This document shows positions 1 to 9,448 of a DNA stretch of 64,000 nucleotides, piece by piece (within the stretch, counting starts at the first letter, position 1; each line of letters opens with the position of its first letter). Position numbers and translations under genes: made by a program. The stretch is from positions 1,178,001-1,242,000 of the forward strand of contig NZ_JACHCE010000001.1 in the NCBI RefSeq assembly GCF_014200605.1, in the 5' to 3' direction. The DNA comes from Pedobacter cryoconitis. GTDB lineage: Bacteria > Bacteroidota > Bacteroidia > Sphingobacteriales > Sphingobacteriaceae. The notes under the pieces are model-generated. The model was given only the letters and a program-made list of their open reading frames with translations, did not search any database and had not been told where the DNA came from.

Positions 1-1150
1 CTGCATCCTGCTGGCTCAGTGTCGAGAAACCGTAAGGAATATTATTGGGCTCTAAAAACTTGATCACACCATAACCAGTAGGTCTTGGATTTGATGGATG
101 ATGTATCTTTCCATTCCCAAAGTCTACAAAATCTTTGTAGACTGTTTTAGCCAGTCTCGGGTCACGGTTGGTGAACGGGGCTGCGGTATTGGTGAGGGGA
201 GAAATCCCGTAAGGCAGACCATCCGTACATTCATAAGTATTCACCAGATTAGTTAATGGTGCGGCTGCATCCCAATCCCCATAATATAAATCCCAGGCTG
301 CTGTATTGTTTGGTGCCAGAAAGTTTACCGTGAATATAATTTCCGGATTCCCTTTTTGTGTTGCATCTCTGAAGATATCTTCAAAATTCCTGCTTAACCT
401 GTATTGTGACATCAATTGTTTGCAAAGATCTGTGACTTGCTGCATGATTGTCAGATCAGGTGTTCCATTATTTCCATAAGCAGCGAACATTAATACACGT
501 GCTTTTAGTGCTTTGGCTGAAGAAGAAACGGCATGCCCGTAATTTTGGAAGTAAGGATCTGTTTTCAGGTTAGCAATACTAAAGTCGAGGTCAGTAGTGA
601 TTTGTGTCAGGATTTTATCTGAGCTTACTTTGGGCTGATTTTGCGTTTGCAAAGTTAATGGCTCCAATACAAGCGGGACATCACCATAGATTGTATACAA
701 TTGATAGTAATAAAAACCTCTGATAAACCTTACTTCTGCTTCAAACTGTTTCCGGTCACCGGCTGTAATATCTGCTCCTGTATAAGCACTAAGCTGCTGC
801 AGAAAGATATTGACCCTTGCTATTCCGGAATAGCTATTATTGTATATACTGGTTTCAAAGCCACCAGTAGACGGGTTTAAGTTTCCTGAAGCGATGTCAT
901 TGGAACTACCAGAGTTAAACTGGCAATATCCATTATCCGTCAGGCAATCTCTGAACCCAATGCCTACTGTAAAATCTTCTTTCTGCATAGAAGCGTAAAC
1001 CGCTGCAAGGCCTTTGTTGAAATCTTCTTTTGATTTCCAGAAAGTTGCCGTTGAGATTTGATCTAAAGGATTTAAATCCAATGCTTTTTTGCAGGAACTC
1101 AGACAAATTACTGCGGTAAATATGGTGGCTAGTAAAATTTTCGTTTTCAT
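1..1150 (-). CDS. SusD/RagB family nutrient-binding lipoprotein (partial, 3' end off window)
   Basis: The reading frame begins at the ATG complementary to 1148-1150 and runs off the left edge without a stop, so about 383 N-terminal residues are visible. The product is a surface-exposed substrate-binding lipoprotein that caps a SusC channel. A signal peptide ends in a lipobox (Leu-Ser-Ser-Cys, Cys20) followed by Lys-Lys, and the next stretch (ALDLNPLDQIS, then a TFW motif) is typical of mature SusD starts. The helical 'RFIRGFYYYQLYTIYGDVPL' region is the SusD TPR-like core. It lies 59 bp downstream of the susC stop on the same strand, so the two form a susCD pair. The substrate cannot be read from the sequence; the adjacent enzymes suggest a deoxy-sugar or sugar-acid source. 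Confidence 0.93.
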   Translation of the reverse strand, partial: MKTKILLATIFTAVICLSSCKKALDLNPLDQISTATFWKSKEDFNKGLAAVYASMQKEDFTVGIGFRDCLTDNGYCQFNSGSSNDIASGNLNPSTGGFETSIYNNSYSGIARVNIFLQQLSAYTGADITAGDRKQFEAEVRFIRGFYYYQLYTIYGDVPLVLEPLTLQTQNQPKVSSDKILTQITTDLDFSIANLKTDPYFQNYGHAVSSSAKALKARVLMFAAYGNNGTPDLTIMQQVTDLCKQLMSQYRLSRNFEDIFRDATQKGNPEIIFTVNFLAPNNTAAWDLYYGDWDAAAPLTNLVNTYECTDGLPYGISPLTNTAAPFTNRDPRLAKTVYKDFVDFGNGKIHHPSNPRPTGYGVIKFLEPNNIPYGFSTLSQQDA

Positions 1151-1209
1151 CGCTCTATTTATTGATTGTTTTAGATGGACCTTTTGGTGTTGGATTCATA
1201 TCAGACCGC

Positions 1210-4200
1210 TTAAAAAGTAACATTCAGTCCAAAAGAATAAATCTTATTTTGCGGGTATTGTACCAGATCACCGCTTCCACCACGCTCAGGATCAAGTCCT
1301 TTGAATTTAGTGCTGGTAAATAAATTGTCTCCTGAAAAATAAATTCTTAATCTTTCCAGGCCGATAGTCTTCACCATTTTTGCTGGAATGGTATAGCCGA
1401 CAACCAGATTTTTAAGTCTTAAATAAGAACCATCCTGTAAAAAGAAAGTGGATGCACGGGTAATTTTCTGCGGTGCATTACCTCCCCAGTAGATTCTGGG
1501 CATCGTAGCCGAAGGGTTCTCCGGAGTCCACCGGTCAAGCCAGTCTGTAGTAGGAGGGGCGCCCTGTACAAATGGGATAGTTCCCCATCCGGTCACAAAA
1601 TATTTAACCCCATAAACACCTTGCAGCATCGCTGAGATATCAAATCCTTTCCAGCTGGCTGATAAGTTAAAAGAGTAGTTTAATTTCGGAAATACACCTG
1701 GTATAATGGTACGGTCATCATCGTTGATTTTTCCGTCCCCATTGACATCTTTATATTTCAGGTCACCAGCCACGGTATTATCATTATACTGTTTTGGTGA
1801 ATTCTGAACTTCTGCTGCGGATTGAAAAATCCCTTCTACCTGGAGCATATAAAAGGAATTCCAGGGTTGCCCGTTTTGGTTAATTGACGAACCGCCGATT
1901 TCGCGCTGTCCGAATTTAACCAGCTTATTGCTGTTGTGATCCAGATTAACACCCGCACTGTAGTTTAAACCGGTAAATAAACCACTTTTAATGGTATTGT
2001 TATAAGAAAGACCGAGCTCAATCCCTGTGTTTTCAACTATACCATCGTTGATGACCGGAGCCCCCAAACCTACAATTGCCGTAACCTGCGATTGTCTTAA
2101 AATATCAGTGGTTCTTTTTTTATACCAGTCTGCAGTCAGGTTAAAATTTTTGAAAATAGTCAGGTCTAATCCGGCATCAGTCATCGTGGTGGTTTCCCAT
2201 CGGATTAAAGGGTTGTTCAAATCCGTTTGTGCAACCCCGGTGGTTAGTGACGAGTTATCAAATGAATAATTTCCGGTAAGCTGCAGCAGGGCCTGGTAAG
2301 GATAATTAATTCCATAACCATTGACAACTATGTTTTGATTACCGAGTTTACCCCATGAACCTCTGATCTTCAGGTTATCCACCCAACTTAGTCCCAGTGC
2401 TTTAAAAAAGGGTTCTTCTGTGACTCTCCATCCTGCCGAGAAAGAAGGGAAGACTCCCCATCTGTTGCCGGTATTGAATTTTGAACTGCCATCATAACGC
2501 ACATTTCCTTCTACTAAATAACGTTCTTTATAATTATAATTCAGACGTCCGAAATAAGACATTAATCCCCATTGATTACCTGTTCCATTGGTAGACTGGA
2601 TAGACGGGCTTCCTGCATTTAATTCTCTTAAATCCGGATTTGGAAATTCTTTACGATAACCTGAAAGATACTGGTAATGGTTTTGCTCGATGCTGTAACC
2701 TGCCTGTGCTTTAATGCTATGGCCGCTGAAATTATGATTGTAATTCAGGTAACTGTATAAATTTGTATAAATGGTCTGCTGATCCTGAACCGTTAATCCG
2801 CTGCCCAGATCGAGTGAAGTAGCCAATTGATTGGTACGGAAATTATATTCTGGTACCTGGGTACGGAAATCTTTATACTTATCAAAAGTAGCATTTACTG
2901 CGCCTTTAGTATACCAGGAGAAATCTTTGTTAAACTGGACCTCGACCCATGCCTGGGCATTTAGCGTATAGTCATTTGTATTATGACTGATGTTATTATT
3001 TAATACTCCGAATGGGTTCTTATTGTTGTATTCAAAATCGTAGGCTTTATAAGTTAAGCGGCCGCTGCCATCGGTTAAATAAGGACCATAAGTAGGGGCC
3101 TGGGACATGGCGGACAAAAACATATCTCCTGATCCGAATGGGGTAGATTCCAGTGTTCCTGACTTCAATAAAAGATTGGTCCCGAATTTAATATGTTCAT
3201 TAATCTTTGAAGTCAGATTGATACGGGCATTGTATTTTTTATAATTAAAACCCCTCATAATCCCATTTTGGTTGATATAACCCAGAGAAACATTATAGCT
3301 GGTTTTCTCATTGCCGCCATTAAAGGTCAGGTTATGATTTTGGGTAGGAGCGGTTCTGAAAATAAGACTAAGCCAGTCTGTATTTGGATAATGTACACGG
3401 TCGGTACTGTTCCTGTACAAATCTATCTGATCTTGTGGATAAAGCAGGGATGGATCAGTTAAACCTGAGTTGATCCTTGCCTCATTATACAGGTCCATAT
3501 ATTGTGCAGAATTAGTGATCAGGTTAAATAGTTTTGTCGGTTTATAAATCCCCACATTTGCATCATATTGGATCGCTAATTTTCCGGACTGACCTTGTTT
3601 GGTAGTGACCAGCACTACACCATTTGCAGCTCTTGAACCATACATGGCAGCCGATGCAGCATCTTTAAGAACTGATATGTTATCAATATTATTTGGATTA
3701 ATATCACTGAGATTTCCGGGAACCCCGTCAATTAATACCAATGGATCAGATCCGGCGCCACTAAAGGTCCCATTTCCCCTGATTCGTATAGATACCCCTT
3801 CATTACCGGGCTCACCTCTGCTTTGAACTACCTGGACACCGGGCATAGTTCCCTGCAGCATTGCTGCAGGATTAACCACTGGTCTTTTGATCAGGTCATC
3901 ACCACTGACAGTAGCAACCGACCCGGTCAGGTTAACCTTTTTCTGGGTTCCATAACCTACTACAATAACCTCATTTAACGATTTTGCTTCTGATGCTAAA
4001 ATGATATCAATGGTATTTCTGTTATTTACAGGGACAGTCTGACTTTGATAACCAATAGAAGTGATTATTAAAACAGCATTGCCAGTTGCTTTAACCTGAT
4101 ATTTACCCCGGGCATCTGTACTTATTACCTGGGTGGTTCCCTGTACCCTTACAGCTGTGCCAGGTAAGGGCCCTGCAGCATCAGTTATTTTTCCCTGTAT

Positions 4201-4368
4201 CGTAATTTCCTGAGCAAAAGATTTTAAGGTGAAAAAATGAAGGAGAAGTAAGACTAAAATTGCTGCCTTTTTAGCCCCGGATAGCTTAAACTGTCTGAGG
4301 CCTTCAATTTTTAAAGCAATTTGAAAAAAAGCACAAGTCCTGATGGACTTATAAGTAAACTCTTTCAT
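1210..4368 (-). CDS. SusC/RagA family TonB-dependent outer-membrane receptor
   Basis: This 1052-residue protein is the energised outer-membrane channel of a susCD pair. After an N-terminal signal segment ending near 'KSFAQ' comes a carboxypeptidase-regulatory-like beta domain (GKITDAAGPLPGTAV, about residues 57-130). The SusC signature 'VVGYGTQKKVNLTG' follows, then the TonB plug ('IRIRGNGTF', 'VLIDGVPG', 'SAAMYGSRAANGVVLVTTK') and a long 22-strand-type barrel that ends in Phe. There is no STN domain, so unlike the second SusC in this window it is not expected to signal to an anti-sigma factor. Control more likely comes from the AraC regulator at 8347, because operator-like repeats lie just upstream (4418-4452). 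Confidence 0.96.
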   Translation of the reverse strand: MKEFTYKSIRTCAFFQIALKIEGLRQFKLSGAKKAAILVLLLLHFFTLKSFAQEITIQGKITDAAGPLPGTAVRVQGTTQVISTDARGKYQVKATGNAVLIITSIGYQSQTVPVNNRNTIDIILASEAKSLNEVIVVGYGTQKKVNLTGSVATVSGDDLIKRPVVNPAAMLQGTMPGVQVVQSRGEPGNEGVSIRIRGNGTFSGAGSDPLVLIDGVPGNLSDINPNNIDNISVLKDAASAAMYGSRAANGVVLVTTKQGQSGKLAIQYDANVGIYKPTKLFNLITNSAQYMDLYNEARINSGLTDPSLLYPQDQIDLYRNSTDRVHYPNTDWLSLIFRTAPTQNHNLTFNGGNEKTSYNVSLGYINQNGIMRGFNYKKYNARINLTSKINEHIKFGTNLLLKSGTLESTPFGSGDMFLSAMSQAPTYGPYLTDGSGRLTYKAYDFEYNNKNPFGVLNNNISHNTNDYTLNAQAWVEVQFNKDFSWYTKGAVNATFDKYKDFRTQVPEYNFRTNQLATSLDLGSGLTVQDQQTIYTNLYSYLNYNHNFSGHSIKAQAGYSIEQNHYQYLSGYRKEFPNPDLRELNAGSPSIQSTNGTGNQWGLMSYFGRLNYNYKERYLVEGNVRYDGSSKFNTGNRWGVFPSFSAGWRVTEEPFFKALGLSWVDNLKIRGSWGKLGNQNIVVNGYGINYPYQALLQLTGNYSFDNSSLTTGVAQTDLNNPLIRWETTTMTDAGLDLTIFKNFNLTADWYKKRTTDILRQSQVTAIVGLGAPVINDGIVENTGIELGLSYNNTIKSGLFTGLNYSAGVNLDHNSNKLVKFGQREIGGSSINQNGQPWNSFYMLQVEGIFQSAAEVQNSPKQYNDNTVAGDLKYKDVNGDGKINDDDRTIIPGVFPKLNYSFNLSASWKGFDISAMLQGVYGVKYFVTGWGTIPFVQGAPPTTDWLDRWTPENPSATMPRIYWGGNAPQKITRASTFFLQDGSYLRLKNLVVGYTIPAKMVKTIGLERLRIYFSGDNLFTSTKFKGLDPERGGSGDLVQYPQNKIYSFGLNVTF

Positions 4369-4417
4369 ACATTATATTTTTGGTTGGGGTAAAAGTATAG
4401 GACAATCCTTTACATGA

Positions 4418-4452
4418 AAATGGACTAAGCCATAAAGTAAATGGACTATTCT
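4418..4452 (-). promoter_or_regulatory. Candidate AraC-type operator upstream of susC (two direct half-sites, 21-bp period)
   Basis: AAATGGACTA occurs at 4418-4427 and again at 4439-4448. The copies start 21 bp apart, two helical turns, which is the usual geometry for direct half-sites of AraC-family dimers. The second copy continues as GGACTATTCT. A related pair with the same period lies upstream of the divergent SDR-led operon (8268-8298). The site is about 50-85 bp upstream of the susC start codon. Binding by the AraC protein at 8347 is inferred. Confidence 0.55.
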
Positions 4453-4478
4453 ATGATAGGAAAGGTTTTGGAGCTGGA

Positions 4479-6131
4479 TTATCTAAAAACCCAGAACAAG
4501 GCACACATCACGATCAGCAGTAAAAAGGAAAGCAGTTTATAGTTTCCCAGGCCGCTCCATCCTTTTTCGGATAAAGATTCCCATGGAGATTTCCAGTATA
4601 ACAATGCACTTTCAGCAGTATGCTGTACAGGGAAAACATAAGAAAAAGTGACTTGTAAAAACAGGCAGAAACAAAACAGGTAAAAAGCCATCATCATAAA
4701 AGGGATCTGGCCAATAAAATTGTCAGGATATACTTTGCTGATAATGAAGATAATTACACCTGTTGCAGAGCCGATGTAAAGGGTAAGCCTGGCAGATTTT
4801 GCTGACGCCTTTCCCCAGAAAATACCTAATAAAAATACACAGGTAATAGGCGGGGCAATATGTGCAATAATATCATTAAGACCATTAAATATACTTTCAT
4901 AACTATTTAATAATGGCAATAACAACAGGGAGAAAATTAACGATAAACCTGCTGCAATTTTTCCTGCCTTTACCAGTTTTTTATCGCTTACATCAGGCCT
5001 GTATCTCTGATAAATGTCATAACTGGCCATGGTAGAGATCGAATTGAGTGCGCCGGATATCTGACTCATCAATCCGGAAAGGAGTGCTGCTACCAGGATA
5101 CCTGCCAGTCCTTTGGGGATAAGCTGCAAAATCATCAGTGTATAAATTCCTTTGCTGTTGACAACTTCTTTGCCACCCTCAAAAGTTTTTAATGCGCTGA
5201 TATCAAGTTGTCCTGTCTGGGTAAGTGCATAGGCGAATAAACCAGGCATTACAAAAATAAATACAGGCAGAATTTTTATAAAGCCACAGAATATTGGCCC
5301 TATCCTGGCATGATTTTCATCTTTAGCACCTAATACCCTTTGTACAATGGTTTGATCGGCACACCAGTACCAGATCCCTAATATTGGATAACCTAAAAAG
5401 ACTGCATACCATGGTAGACCGCTGCTATCTCCATGTGGTCTCATCATTGATAATTTTTCCAGCTGGTGCTGTTGTTGCAAAACATCAACCATAGCATGCC
5501 AGCCGCCTATCTTATGGTAACAGGCAATAGTCATAATTATAGCTCCGCTCAATAAGACTACAGTCTGGATAGACTCGGTGACTACAACTGCCCTCAGACC
5601 ACCCACTATGGTATAAACAGCAGTAATTAAAGCGATGATAATTACACTGGTGTACAGGTTTACCCCAAAAAGGGTTTGTAAAACTATGCCGCCGGCAAGT
5701 AAGGAGAAAGAAATATGGATAACTATAGCAGAGACCACAGAAACAATAGCCAGCCAGTCACGGCTGGCACGGTCATAACGTTTTTCCAAAAAATCCGGCA
5801 GGGTTGTTACACCTGATTTAATATAAAATGGGACAAAAAACAGCGAAAGCAGAATTAATGTAAAGGCCGCCATCCATTCAAAATTCCCATTCAGCAGACC
5901 ACTGTCAAAACCACTTTGTGCCAGGCTGACTAAATGGACACAAGAGATATTTGTCGCAAATAGTGCCAGCCCTATCATTGGCCATTTTAATGTTTTTCCT
6001 GCCAGAAAATATTCGCTGGCCTCATTTTGCTGACCGGTTTTATGCTGATATTTTATTCCTGCCCATAAACCTATGGCAAAAATGAATATAATATATAGCA
6101 TACTGATCGTGGTATCTACTGGGTGGATCAT
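4479..6131 (-). CDS. Sodium:solute symporter (SSS/SLC5 family)
   Basis: This 550-residue polytopic inner-membrane protein has about 14 predicted transmembrane segments and should import a sugar or sugar acid with sodium. Family features include the N-terminal 'FAIGLWAGIKY' helix, 'YFLAGKTLKWPMIGLALFAT' and the SSS signature region around 'GGLRAVVVTESIQTVVLLSG'. 'YWCADQTIVQRVLGAKDENHA' is typical of SGLT-like members. It starts 16 bp downstream of the fuconate-dehydratase-like gene and is probably the third gene of the SDR-led operon. It would bring the oligosaccharide-derived monomer across the inner membrane after SusCD uptake. Substrate specificity cannot be read from the sequence. Confidence 0.93.
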   Translation of the reverse strand: MIHPVDTTISMLYIIFIFAIGLWAGIKYQHKTGQQNEASEYFLAGKTLKWPMIGLALFATNISCVHLVSLAQSGFDSGLLNGNFEWMAAFTLILLSLFFVPFYIKSGVTTLPDFLEKRYDRASRDWLAIVSVVSAIVIHISFSLLAGGIVLQTLFGVNLYTSVIIIALITAVYTIVGGLRAVVVTESIQTVVLLSGAIIMTIACYHKIGGWHAMVDVLQQQHQLEKLSMMRPHGDSSGLPWYAVFLGYPILGIWYWCADQTIVQRVLGAKDENHARIGPIFCGFIKILPVFIFVMPGLFAYALTQTGQLDISALKTFEGGKEVVNSKGIYTLMILQLIPKGLAGILVAALLSGLMSQISGALNSISTMASYDIYQRYRPDVSDKKLVKAGKIAAGLSLIFSLLLLPLLNSYESIFNGLNDIIAHIAPPITCVFLLGIFWGKASAKSARLTLYIGSATGVIIFIISKVYPDNFIGQIPFMMMAFYLFCFCLFLQVTFSYVFPVQHTAESALLYWKSPWESLSEKGWSGLGNYKLLSFLLLIVMCALFWVFR

Positions 6132-6147
6132 TCTTAATGTTAAATAT

Positions 6148-7380
6148 TTAATTGATCAGGCTTATCAATTCGCAACTGGCTCCAGGTTCCTGTGGGGTGA
6201 TATAAGAGCCGTTGACAATCTTTGCCGGATGTAAAAAATGCGGTTTCAAATGCGGGATATGTTCCAGGAATAAAGCTTCATGACCCACAGAAATATGGTT
6301 GAACAGAACTAAATGCTGATGCAATTGCCCCATATCACCAACATGAGGAACTACTGGTATCCCAAATTTCCTGCACAATAAACTTACGGTAATAAATTCA
6401 CTTACACCACCTACACGTACTGCATCTGCCTGGATAAAAGAGGCTGCACCTGTTTGCAGATAGTTCTTAAAAACTACTTTATTTGGGACATGTTCTCCGA
6501 GTGCGAGTTTGATCGGGCTGATGGCCTGCGCTATTGTCTGATGGGCAAGAATATCATCCGGATGGGTAGGTTCTTCAATCCAGTAGGGGTTCATTTCTTT
6601 CAGATGTCCGCAGATCTGAATAGCCTGGGGCAGGTTCCATTGCTGATTGGCATCGAGCATGACTTTGACGGAGTCTCCGGCCACTTCTCTTACGATATGG
6701 GCCCTGCGGATATCCCTTTCAAAATCTGGTGAACCTACCTTAAGTTTCATCGCCTTAAATCCTGCTGCTACAGCCCGTTGACAGTTTTCCCTGACCAGCT
6801 CATCCGAATAATTAAACCAGCCAATGGAAGTGTCATATCCCGGGTATCCGGTATCGAGTATCGCATGCCGCGCAGGTTTGCTTTGCTGCTGTTCTAAAAG
6901 CATCTGCATGGCCTGTTCCTGAGTTAATTCATCTTCAAGGTAAGAAAAATCGAGTGTATTGATGAGTTCCTGAGGGGAAAGGTCTATCAGTAATTTCCAT
7001 AACGGAACACCTCTTTTTTTTGCCCACAGGTCATAACAGGCATTAGTCACAGATGCCAGTGCCAAATGCACAACCCCTTTATGCGGCCCGAGCCAGCGGA
7101 ATTGCTGATCATCTGAAAGCTTTCTGAAAGTTGTCCCGAAACTGGCCATGATTTCTTCGATATCTTTTCCCTGCAATTGTCTGGCATAATAATGTGCAGC
7201 TTTGCAAACCAGGTCATTACCTTCGCCTAAAGTGAAGGCCAGGCCAAATCCGGTAATTCCGGTATCATCAACTAGCTGGGTTACCGCATAAGAATAGACC
7301 GGGTCCTGATGAATGGCATCACTTCCGGCATGGCCGCCTAATTTGTAACGTGCATCTGAAACTTCAATTCTTTTGATCAT
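6148..7380 (-). CDS. L-fuconate dehydratase-like enolase-superfamily enzyme
   Basis: This 410-residue protein belongs to the mandelate racemase/muconate-lactonising branch of the enolase superfamily and resembles L-fuconate dehydratase (FucD; human homologue ENOSF1). Shared features are 'SDAIHQDPVYSYAV', 'FTLGEGNDLV', 'QFRWLGPHKGVVHLALASV' and 'PLWKLLIDLSPQELINTLDFSYL'. The catalytic KxK is in 'AMKLKVGSP'. Metal ligands occur in 'VMLDANQQW', 'WIEEPTHPDD' and 'LALGEHVPN', and the catalytic His is in 'VVPHVGDMGQ'. The family reaction is dehydration of a 6-deoxy sugar acid to the 2-keto-3-deoxy acid. The gene ends 16 bp before the symporter and begins 5 bp after the SDR stop. Closely related acids (D-arabinonate, L-galactonate) are possible substrates. 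Confidence 0.88.
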   Translation of the reverse strand: MIKRIEVSDARYKLGGHAGSDAIHQDPVYSYAVTQLVDDTGITGFGLAFTLGEGNDLVCKAAHYYARQLQGKDIEEIMASFGTTFRKLSDDQQFRWLGPHKGVVHLALASVTNACYDLWAKKRGVPLWKLLIDLSPQELINTLDFSYLEDELTQEQAMQMLLEQQQSKPARHAILDTGYPGYDTSIGWFNYSDELVRENCQRAVAAGFKAMKLKVGSPDFERDIRRAHIVREVAGDSVKVMLDANQQWNLPQAIQICGHLKEMNPYWIEEPTHPDDILAHQTIAQAISPIKLALGEHVPNKVVFKNYLQTGAASFIQADAVRVGGVSEFITVSLLCRKFGIPVVPHVGDMGQLHQHLVLFNHISVGHEALFLEHIPHLKPHFLHPAKIVNGSYITPQEPGASCELISLIN

Positions 7381-7385
7381 AAAAT

Positions 7386-8171
7386 TTAGGGATGAGTGTT
7401 CATGATTTTTCTGTAACCAAGCTCGGCTCCACCTGAAACCGGAAGTATACAGCCCGTAATGAACCTTGCTTGTTCAGAAATCAGAAATAAACAAGCATCT
7501 GCGATCACACCGCCTTCCGGGCAATAGCCCAGCGGATGTATGGCATCCAGATATTCTTTGATTTTTTCGGTGTCCGGTTGCTGTTTACTCCAGGTTCTGA
7601 GCATAGGTGTCCAGACACCTGCAGGGGCTACTGAGTTTACGCGTATCCCAAATGGGGCATAATCAAGGGCCATAGATTTTGTCAGCGCATTAATGGCCCC
7701 TTTCGTAGCTGAATATCCGGCATGAATTGGCTGTCCGATTTCACCAACGATACTACTGGTGTTTAAGATATTCCCTTTGTTTTTTTTGAGTTCAGCAATA
7801 CCATATTTAGTGGTATGATAAATACCTTTAACATTAATATCAAAAAGCCGCTGCCATTCTTCATCAGAGGTTTCACAAATCGTTTTTGAGGGATTGGAGA
7901 TCCCTGCATTGTTATGTATAATATCTATTTTTCCGAATTTACTGACCGTTTCTGTGATTGCATTTTTAATCTCCTGTGAAGAAGATACATCTGCTAAAAT
8001 ATAGTGAATACGATCATCTGTGAACTCATTCCTGGCTTTTTTCAGACTTTCTTTATCATTGGTAAGGATACTTAAGGTGGCGCCGGCCTGGTGATAAACT
8101 TTAGCACATTCAAAACCTATACCTTCCGTGCCTCCGGTCAAAAAGACAACTTTATCGTTCAGTAACTGCAT
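7386..8171 (-). CDS. Short-chain dehydrogenase/reductase (SDR), probable sugar or keto-deoxy-sugar-acid dehydrogenase
   Basis: This 261-residue classical SDR has the NAD(P) motif TGGTEGIG near residue 12, 'NNAGISNPS' near residue 87, the catalytic Ser in 'NTSSIVGEIG', and Tyr-x-x-x-Lys in 'YSATK'. The C-terminal 'FITGCILPVSGG' is the usual SDR ending. It is the first gene of a minus-strand operon with the fuconate-dehydratase-like and symporter genes (5- and 16-bp gaps). In oxidative L-fucose pathways SDRs act either as L-fucose dehydrogenase or as 2-keto-3-deoxy-L-fuconate dehydrogenase, and either role would fit. Sequence alone does not decide between them. Confidence 0.9.
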   Translation of the reverse strand: MQLLNDKVVFLTGGTEGIGFECAKVYHQAGATLSILTNDKESLKKARNEFTDDRIHYILADVSSSQEIKNAITETVSKFGKIDIIHNNAGISNPSKTICETSDEEWQRLFDINVKGIYHTTKYGIAELKKNKGNILNTSSIVGEIGQPIHAGYSATKGAINALTKSMALDYAPFGIRVNSVAPAGVWTPMLRTWSKQQPDTEKIKEYLDAIHPLGYCPEGGVIADACLFLISEQARFITGCILPVSGGAELGYRKIMNTHP

Positions 8172-8267
8172 ATAATTTGGTTATAAATTACTTATAGCTG
8201 AATTTAAAGCTATAAATAGTTAATCTTAGTATAATCAAATGTAGATAGTGGCAATTAATTTTATAAT

Positions 8268-8298
8268 AGGCTATTCTGTTATTTTAATGGATAATTCT
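8268..8298 (-). promoter_or_regulatory. Candidate AraC-type operator in the SDR/araC divergent intergenic region
   Basis: AGGCTATTCT (8268-8277) and GGATAATTCT (8289-8298) start 21 bp apart. The longer form AATGGATAATTCTA (8286-8299) matches AATGGACTATTCTA (4440-4453) before susC at 12 of 14 positions. The 175-bp region between the SDR and araC start codons (8172-8346) is AT-rich and must carry both divergent promoters. That the AraC protein binds here is inference from geometry and recurrence. Confidence 0.5.
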
Positions 8299-8346
8299 AT
8301 TTAATATTACGGTAGATTCAATTATCTAAACCAAATTATAAACCTT

Positions 8347-9273
8347 ATGAATAACAGTACTATCTCCAAAAGACGAGACGGCTTTGACGGGCAAAAAATA
8401 ATCCATATCCCGCCAAGAATATTAAAAGACTATTTAAAGAAGCACCCTGCTTTATTTCATATTTACATTGCCCATATTGGTTATTTTCCTAAGGCTTTTT
8501 CTCATTACAGGGAATGGAGAAAAGGCTGTGACGATAATATTTTTATTTATTGTCTGACCGGTAAAGGATATTATATCATTGATGATCAGAAATTTGAGGT
8601 TACACCCAATCAGTTTTTTGTTATACCTGCAACAGATAAGTTTATTAAATACTGGGCTGATACTGATGATCCCTGGACGATATACTGGGTACATTATACG
8701 GGAAGTATTATTGATAATTTCAACACCTCCTTAAATATTGATTTCTCCAAAGGACCAGTACCGATCGCTTTTAACAATAAGGCAATAGAGATATGGAAGA
8801 ATATTTATCAGTGTCTGGAAATGGGTTATAGTATTGAAAATTTATGCAATGCTAATTTTCGCCTTTATCATTTTATAGCATCTTTTCTTTTTCCGGATAA
8901 AAATGCAAGGTCTGAAAATAATGTCAACCTGGATATTATTAACAGTACGATTATGGATATGAAGAATAATATTGATAAGAAACTAGTGGTAGAGGATATG
9001 GCAAACCTCCATAAATTATCCTGTTCTCATTTTTCCAGTTTATTCCGGAAAGCAACGGGGATGCCGCCGATTGATTATTTTATTCACTTGAAAATGCAGA
9101 AAGCCTGTCAGCTTTTATATACTAATAAAGCTAAAATCAAAGAAGTTGCTATGGACCTTGGTTATGAAGATCCTTATTATTTTTCCCGTTTGTTCAAAAA
9201 ATATATGGGCTTATCGCCAGAACAATATAAATTGACCACTAGTGGTCAGTTATCTTTACAGTCTGAATTATAA
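8347..9273 (+). CDS. AraC family transcriptional regulator
   Basis: This 308-residue regulator has an N-terminal cupin-like sensing domain (about residues 25-170, with 'YCLTGKGYYIIDDQKFEVTPNQFFVIPA') and a C-terminal double helix-turn-helix domain (about residues 200-300). The HTH part contains 'LVVEDMANLHKLSCSHFSSLFRK', 'GMPPIDYFIHLKMQKACQLL' and the AraC signature 'EVAMDLGYEDPYYFSRLFKK'. It is divergent from the SDR/dehydratase/symporter operon, the standard position for a local activator responding to a sugar. Paired 21-bp-spaced repeats in both promoters of the locus are its probable targets. An inverted repeat at 9304-9342 may end its transcript. Confidence 0.94.
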   Translation: MNNSTISKRRDGFDGQKIIHIPPRILKDYLKKHPALFHIYIAHIGYFPKAFSHYREWRKGCDDNIFIYCLTGKGYYIIDDQKFEVTPNQFFVIPATDKFIKYWADTDDPWTIYWVHYTGSIIDNFNTSLNIDFSKGPVPIAFNNKAIEIWKNIYQCLEMGYSIENLCNANFRLYHFIASFLFPDKNARSENNVNLDIINSTIMDMKNNIDKKLVVEDMANLHKLSCSHFSSLFRKATGMPPIDYFIHLKMQKACQLLYTNKAKIKEVAMDLGYEDPYYFSRLFKKYMGLSPEQYKLTTSGQLSLQSEL

Positions 9274-9303
9274 GATCAATAAATTAAAAACAGAGCGTTA
9301 AGA

Positions 9304-9342
9304 ATGTTCGCTTATGTACAGGTATTGTTCGTAAGTGAACAT
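9304..9342 (+). terminator. Candidate terminator after araC
   Basis: ATGTTCGCTTA (9304-9314) can pair with TAAGTGAACAT (9332-9342) with one G-T pair around a 17-nt loop. It is followed by GGGTTTATTTTTA, which gives a short U-rich tail. The loop is long and the tail imperfect, so this could instead be an operator for the next gene. Confidence 0.4.
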
Positions 9343-9448
9343 GGGTTTATTTTTAATGAGTTGTTAATCAGTGTTTTATTGGTCTGTTTGCCGCTGGCAT
9401 GGTTATTCCATAACAGGTAAATATATTAATCAAATTAAAACTGTGATC

